Origin: Thamnaconus septentrionalis
Taxonomy: Eukaryota; Chordata; Actinopteri; Tetraodontiformes; Monacanthidae
Assembly (NCBI GenBank): GCA_009823395.1
Contig: CM020505.1
Coordinates: 7,578,129-7,642,128 of the forward strand
Reading direction: 5' to 3'
Length of the DNA: 64,000 nucleotides
Every line of letters begins with the position of its first letter. Position 1 is the stretch's first letter. The notes beneath the pieces were generated by a model, which was not told the origin of the DNA, ran no database searches, and saw nothing but the letters and a program-made list of their open reading frames with translations. Positions 57,758-64,000 of this stretch are shown piece after piece. The translations under genes and the position numbers were made by a program.

Positions 57758-59752
57758 CTTTTATTTGCAAATATATCATTGTGAAATTATTGTAATATAT
57801 TGTCACAATATCACTTATACTGTTTGATATATTTCTATATGACCCCATTGTCAACTACATATTTTGCTCAACTGTGAAATTCACTGTTTATTGGATAGCG
57901 TTTATTGAGCTTAAAGCAAACAAAAAGAAAAACCCCTTGCATTTTAGACAAATGACAGACTCCCTTCTCCCTGAGATCCGTGCCCTGTGGCCCCCTGGGG
58001 GTCTTTGGCTGTTAGTTTGAGAACCTGTGGCCTCTAGCAGCAGGATTAGCCAGGCCAGCTGCCCAGAAAGACCCTCGGCCCTGGACGCTGACACCAGGCC
58101 TGACCCCTGGGTGGCTACTATCAGGGACACTGAGGGGCTTTGGACAGCACTTGCTGTGTGTGTATATATATGTGTGTATGTGTGTGTATTGTTCATTCAG
58201 TCGGACAACTGTTGAGCCAGTACAGATTTGTGCAGCGGTGTTCTTTGTACGTGTGTGTGTGCGTGCTTGTATGGTCAATTCTTTCCGGGGGTTAACTGCT
58301 GATCCAGTACAAATGGGAGGTGTTGGGTGGGGGCAGTTGTGTGCTCCTGGAACATCTGCCTCTGTTTCTCCTGAGTCAAGCCCTGGTCAGGAGGGGAAGG
58401 GGGGTCGGATGGGGGGGGGGGTGCAACAGAAGGAACGAGCACAAGGGGAGGAGTATGAGGAGGAGGAGAAGGAAGAACCAATGTAAGAGGAGGAGAGGAA
58501 GTTGAAAACATTTTCAATAAATGGGCAACAGACCAAAACAATGAAAAGACCACGCTGGCTTATTTTGTCCCTATTTTGTGACATTGGTTTGTATAAATGC
58601 ACTCTCCAGAAATAATAAGCAATCTGTTGCTCAAATTAAGGTGGCAGTTACAATAAAACAAAAAAAAGAAACCAAACAAAACCTTTAGTATCATGATAAT
58701 GCCTCAAAACATCAATACCATTTGCAAGTCTACAAAGACATTATAAGAAACCCTAAAAATGAAATGTGGCTAAAATAGTTACTGTTTTTTCTTGAGGTTC
58801 TGCACACCAACTAATGAGATGACAATCACCTTCACTTGTCGACTTCCACAAAAAATAATTCCTCTTCATTTCTCAATTGAAAACCTGTGCAGGTGTTAGA
58901 TATTGTCTATCTTGTGTTTTGTCCATCATTTGTTCTGTTGCTGAAGTGATGATGCAGTGAGTGGCTGGTTAAGCTTCTAAATATATGTTGTTTTTATAGG
59001 ATTTAAAATAGCATTACTCTGATGAGCAAGCTATCATGGACCGTGGACATAATATTTACCCTGCAATCAAAACACCTGTTAATTAATTATAGAGTCACTC
59101 TTGTTTTCCAAAATACACTTTAACCATGACCATGAAACAAATTTCAACACAGTCATTGCTATTTCTAATTTTAAATGTATTTGTTAGCTTCATGGGAGTG
59201 GTGGTCTTAACTCCCTTGTGCAATCACTGGAGGCAGATTTACAACACAGGTCCTCCTTATTTAAGGATCAGTTGACTGGGAGGGGTGGATTGTCCTCCCC
59301 GTCTTCAGAGCATCTGGCTGAAGAGCGACGGATGCTGACAGCTGGACTGACATCCAGCATATGCCCCTTTCTTTATTCTTGCTCCGTGCACACAATAGAG
59401 TGGAAGGGACAGGGGTGATTTGTGTAGAGAAGGTAGACCTAATAGCTTGTGACGCCAGAAAAGAAGCCCTATTCTTCAGGAGAGCCTGGAGAGCAATTAG
59501 GCCATCTCTGATCCCAGCCTGGGGAGCAATAATGATGGGAGGACTAAGCTCACAAAATACTCAATTGGCCATTTGCATTGAGAGCCCGAGTCTAAGTTTT
59601 TGAATTGCAAAAGTACATCAGTCATTGTTTTAACCTTCTCAAATAACTTTGTTTAATTTTTTTGGTATGCACACGTTCTGATAAATACGTCAGTGATAAA
59701 CTTAGGCTGCCACTCTCATTGTTCTGTTGTGCCTTGAGCGCCGCGCACGTGA
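57757..59752. other. Intergenic DNA between Delta and fam120b
   Basis: No gene is seen. About 59,470-59,590 has mixed composition with GAGCAATTAGGCC, GGAGCAATAATG and GGCCATTTGCATTG motifs and resembles a conserved non-coding element. G- and GA-rich low complexity lies at about 58,390-58,500. The rest is AT-rich. Confidence 0.45.
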
Positions 59753-59760
59753 TGACGTCA
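59753..59760. promoter_or_regulatory. Palindromic CRE (TGACGTCA) at the fam120b promoter
   Basis: A perfect CREB/ATF site lies in a short CpG-rich stretch about 450 bp upstream of the fam120b start codon and just before the inferred 5' UTR exon. Confidence 0.55.
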
Positions 59761-59769
59761 CGCGTAAAC

Positions 59770-60202
59770 GTCGGAGGCGATTCCGAGTTGCTGCACACTG
59801 ACTGACTGACACATTCCGCCTTTAAACGCTGAAATCTTTGAGTAAGTGCGCGCCATGTGAAAACTGGCAGCGAGCGAAAATATAATGAACACGAATATGC
59901 GTGTACGACGAGTCGTGCGTCAGGACAGGGGCCGCTGTTGCCTCGGCACAGAGTTGTCAAGTGGATAGAAGCTAAGCTAGCCGTTAGCAAAAACACTTGT
60001 TTACCTTCAGATTGAACCGAGTAACGGGTCTGTTTCACGTCTTCAGGTGTAGTACTCAATGCGTACAAGTACCACCAAATTTGATGCAGTCTGTTGTAGT
60101 GACCATTGTAACATTTCCTGAAAATACGCTATTTGTTTAAACTTGCACTGCGCTCAGTTAGCCTCTCTCCACGTCTGTCACTGTGTTCCTTTCTCTGCAG
60201 GG
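59770..60202 (+). other. fam120b: 5' UTR exon and first intron of fam120b
   Basis: A strong donor (GTAAGT at 59,842-59,847) can pair with the acceptor ending at 60,200, three bases before the start ATG. The transcript start is not visible; the left boundary is approximate. Confidence 0.5.
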
Positions 60203-63135
60203 ATGGGTGTGAAGGGTCTTCAGGGGTTTCTGGACCGCTGCTGTCCCCAAGCGTGTGTTCCTGTAGACCTGAAAGAAATGGCCGGACGTCATGTCACACA
60301 ACGTACTGCCGAGTCTCACAAAAAAAAAAAAAAGACAAAAAATATTTAAAAGACTGTCAAAGTGGTTCTGATTGGGAAGTGATACCTAGAACATGTTTCA
60401 TAAATGACTTTATGTACTAAATGGAAAAAAGACAGATAATGCTCAGAAAAGTAACTATAAGTTGCGCTTTTTAAAATGACATTTGTCAACATTTGTGTAT
60501 TTTTCTCCTCTCATTTAGGCCCCACTCTTGTTGTGGACGGCATGGCCTGTCTGAACCACTGGTACTCATGTGAGGACTGGCTGTGTGGCGGCCAGTGGAA
60601 GGAGTACATGAATGTTCTGAAACGTTGGGTTGAGGCCTTCACCGTAGCAGGCATCAGGCTGGTCTTCTTCTTTGATGGAGTGGTGAATGAACAGAAGAGA
60701 CAAGTGTGGGTGAGAACAGAAACAGCAAATGTGGTTGAAGGTTTTTCCCCCCGCTGCTTCAAAGAACTGTATTAAATGTTGTCACATTCATGTTGTTGTA
60801 CACATTTTGGTATGATGCCAAGAATGATTCAGCTCCTTAACTTGAAGGAAAACGTTGTTTTGGAGCAGTTCATTGAGTAAAGCTTTCCTGCATATGCCTT
60901 CTTCTCTTTTAATGTTCCAGGTTAAAAGGAGGCATAGGGTGAATGGGGAAATTTCTAAAATATTTCGCTACGTCAAGTCACATGGGAGGCAGCCTGGAAG
61001 ACATCTCTCTTGCCTTCCTTCGGGTCTGGCGTCATTTACAAGCTTTGCACTCAGGTTAGCACTGGAAGACCAGCGGTGATGCAGTGGCTCTCCTCAATAA
61101 ATGTATTATTAACAATGCAGAGAAACTTGAGGCTTTTTATAGATTTGTTGGTTGTTCAGTTATTACATACAGTTTATTTAACTTTTTAAATACATGTTTG
61201 CTGCTTGCATTAAAGTGGATTTAATTCTCAATTATTTATTTGTACAGGTCACTGGGTCAGGAAGTCTATTTGTCGGTGCAAGAGGCTGATTATGAGATAG
61301 CCAGTTATGCACGTCAGCATGGCAGTATTGGCATCCTAGGTCAGGACTCGGACTTCATCATATATGACAGGTTTGTTCAAATGAAATCATCTTGCTTTCT
61401 TATACAATACAAATTGCATCAGAGTTTTTGCAGAACGTCCTATTGTTCAAATGTTTATTTTGGCTTAATTTAGATTTTTCCTTTTCTCCTCTTTACACAG
61501 TGCCCCCTATTTGTCTGTGGCAAAGCTGCGGATAGACACCCTGACCACTGTACTCTACGACCGCCAGAAGCTCTGTCAAAGTATTAGATTGGCCACCGCT
61601 CAGTTACCACTGCTGGCCTGTCTTCTTGGAAATGATGTGGTGTCAGAGGGGGAAATGCAACACATCAGGGATGAAGCAATGGCAAAATACAGGTGTTTGG
61701 TATTTTAGTTTGAGGTTCGCTTTTAATTCATTTTAAAAACATTGTTTCTGTGCTGTGTGTGTTTAAGGTATATTTTGTTGATGGATATAGTTAAAGTGAC
61801 AAAAATACATCATTGTAATGTGTATGACTCCACAGGGAAAAGGCTCAGGCACCCCTTTCTGATGCTTACCAGGGGCAGACGGTGCTGGCAGTTTCCCACC
61901 TTCTGAGCTCCATGTGGACCAGTGACATGGAAGACACTGATCTCATCCCAAAGTCTTTAAACGTGTCAGCTTCTCAAAGGAGGATACTAAAAGCTGGGAT
62001 TTGCTCCTACTTGCTGCCTGGACATGAGGCACTTCAAGGAGGTGACATCTCTGCACCCTCGTGTGTCCCTGCCTTCGAGAAATGTGTTAGTGCAGAAATA
62101 TTGAAGGCAAGTACGTTCTGACTTTTTCATTTTTATGTAATGAATTTAGCTTTCGTCCTGAAACTTGACGTTGGGCTTTTTCACAGGCTTGTAAAGAGCA
62201 ACACATCGCCGTGGAGGGTTACATGGTTTACTGTGTTCTATGGGAGGGAATGGCTGAATGTAGCAACACTCTGGAAGATGCAGATGATGCGGAGCTGCTG
62301 CCTCAGGCTCTCGTCTTCAAACCCTGCCGAAAACACGTGTATGGGCTGCTGTTGCTAAACGGACATGACGGTAATATTCAAAACCAGATTGGTCACACGT
62401 GAACAAATGCACATTCTGTGGTTGTTTTTAACTCTGCGGTCCAAATTGTTATGTTTAAATCTGACTGACCTGTGTTGGTGTTGCCAGGTAGCAGCATAGA
62501 CCCCCCAGCTGTAAGGGAATGGTTTGTCTACCCTGGAAACCCCCTGAAGGAAGCTGACATGGTGGAGCCGGTCCCAGTCTGCCTCCCATCTACCTGTAAG
62601 TGTCTCAATGGCTGTCTTTGCCATTTTTGTCTTGGTTGACTTGAACTTTGCCTACAATTGTGTTCAATCCATACAAGTAATGTATAAAGGAAGAATCATT
62701 GAAAGCTTTTTTTGTTACTTTTTTCAATGTTTCTAGTTTGGAAACATTAATACATTGACTTCTTAGTGGTTAATGTACCAATTCACGCTATGAAGTACGT
62801 AATGCAAACTTTGCATCTGCTAATGTCTTTTGATGCATTACATCTTGAGTCATGTATCTGTAAACCAGTTTTAAAAAATGTTATTTGTTCACCTATTTAT
62901 GGATTATGTTCGCAGTATTTGCCAAAACCTTCCCAGTGTTTTCTCCCTGTCTGGATGTGTAGGTGAAAAACCCAGTCTGGACTTGTTGTGGTTTGGTCGT
63001 GGTCCTGAAGTCCCTGCTCTTCGTCTTACCTCCTTCCTGTCTATCTTTGATTGCCATGACTTCTCCAGCCTGTACGGAAACATTGAAGACTCCATGTTGA
63101 CTGCTCTCTGCCTTGTCACCTACATTGCACTACAG
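60203..63135 (+). CDS. fam120b: FAM120B (constitutive coactivator of PPAR-gamma), 5' part, continues past the window
   Basis: FAM120B is a nuclear coactivator with an N-terminal PIN/XPG-like fold related to FEN1 nucleases. Coding exons: 60203-60302, 60519-60709, 60921-61054, 61248-61370, 61501-61692, 61836-62106, 62187-62370, 62488-62595, 62963-63135. They give 492 residues in phase. The family start MGVKGLQGF is present, as are LVVDGM (Asp40), FFFDGV (Asp86), QEADYE and the later WFVYPGNPL. The first donor (GTACTG, 60,303) was chosen because it alone keeps phase into exon 2. Intron 6 is of GC-AG type. Between YLLPG and EILK, where human FAM120B has a long Glu/Pro-rich repeat, this protein has only a few dozen residues. 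The 3' exons lie beyond the right edge. Confidence 0.92.
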
Positions 63136-64000
63136 GTAGCGTCACCTTCTTATTGGACTTTTTTTTTCTGCGGTGGAGGGGAGGTGGGGTCAGAACAAAA
63201 GACAGAGAAAGTAAAGAAGTCTTTCTAAAAACCAAACTCAAATAGCTTTGACTACTAAATACAAAAGCCTTGCCTTATGTGAATCGTAACGTTCCAAAGA
63301 AGGGAATGATTAGCAGCAGATTGGTCCATTTAGTGTAATGAGTCAGTATTGGGATTTTATTGTACCCTTAAATCCTATAAATTATGTAAATATGTCAGTC
63401 ACTATTGAGAAAAAACAAAAAAAAGACTGTTAAACAATCCTATAAATGGAGATAAGTGTTGTTTTATGTATGACACAAGGATTTAATCCATTTCATCCAG
63501 TGTATGTTTGAGTTCACAAAGGCTCATCCCTAATTACATGACTAGAATGCATCTCATTTATATGAATGGTTTGTTTTCATTTTTATGAAGTCATATGTTT
63601 GGATTTAGCCTTGCACTAATTTCAAAATAATATGTTTAGGTGTAAAATGGTCGATAGCAGTCAAATAAGTCAGAACGTAGAATCCCCAGTTCAAACCAAG
63701 CAGGTCGTGGTTGCATTGCAGCACCTGATGATTCACGTCAACAGAAAATAAAGCACTGAATGTGTTTGGTTACAATTAAACACGCAAGTTGGCTTTTGAT
63801 GTGGGAATTGCATCCATAACATATACAACAATGATTATGCCTCTTTGTAAACTTGTGATTTCAAGCTAAACATCGCTTGTTGACGGTCTGTTCTGCCTTG
63901 TTTTGTCACGGCTTAATGGTGGGCCACCCTCACCCACTGGGTGCCCAGTTTAGACTCGGTAACTGCCCATTGTAACTTCAGCTCTTACGTCAACAACTGC
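63136..64000 (+). other. Intron of fam120b running off the right edge
   Basis: A GTAGCG donor follows exon 9 at 63,136. No further exon is recognised before the window ends. Confidence 0.65.

Noticed and set aside
57900..58150. Possible transposon end with a GTTTGAGAACC motif
   Set aside because: A lone short motif similar to some repeat termini, with no partner end or target duplication.

Overview
This window is a piece of a teleost fish nuclear genome, probably a percomorph. Its genes have many exons and GT-AG introns, several of them only about 80-150 bp long. Dinucleotide microsatellites are abundant, and there are non-autonomous hAT-like elements and a tRNA-derived SINE. No bacterial, viral or organellar gene was seen. 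Gene models were built by joining exons at splice sites and checking that the reading phase holds across every junction. Family names come from recognising the proteins, since no database search was possible.

Layout. About 1-11,000 has no gene. It alternates repeats with islands rich in homeobox-type TAATTA cores that look like conserved non-coding elements. Bases 11,077-24,058 (minus) carry dhx38, the PRP16 splicing helicase, in 26 coding exons plus a 5' UTR exon. A CCAAT-rich intergenic promoter region of about 1.4 kb separates it from cyb5b (26,143-28,350, plus), the tail-anchored outer mitochondrial membrane cytochrome b5, in five exons. A two-exon class A orphan GPCR lies at 31,147-32,873 (minus). 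A gene-free, microsatellite-rich stretch follows to about 45,600. Bases 47,228-53,569 (minus) encode a Delta-type Notch ligand of the Dll1/DeltaD class in 12 coding exons. It has a TATA box at 54,028-54,034 and about 5.7 kb of apparently regulatory upstream DNA. The last gene, fam120b (plus, from 60,203), runs off the right edge; nine exons are present.

How the parts relate. The Delta gene beside fam120b is the same pairing as DLL1-FAM120B on human 6q27. The dhx38 and cyb5b genes belong to human 16q22. The window therefore appears to span a junction between two ancestral syntenic blocks, somewhere between cyb5b and the Delta gene. The genes have unrelated jobs: pre-mRNA splicing proofreading, mitochondrial electron transfer, signalling by a GPCR, Notch signalling, and a FAM120-family nuclear coactivator.

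The most interesting signals are in the Delta gene. One is an eight-unit, 24-bp coding repeat in the intracellular tail. The other is a final intron of 93 nt that has no in-frame stop, so its retention would replace the ATEV PDZ ligand with a different C-terminus. Other points are a GC-AG intron in fam120b, a run of weak 5' splice sites in dhx38, an atypical TM7 motif in the GPCR, and an intact 8-bp target-site duplication around a hAT-like MITE. I did not find a wholly new biological system.
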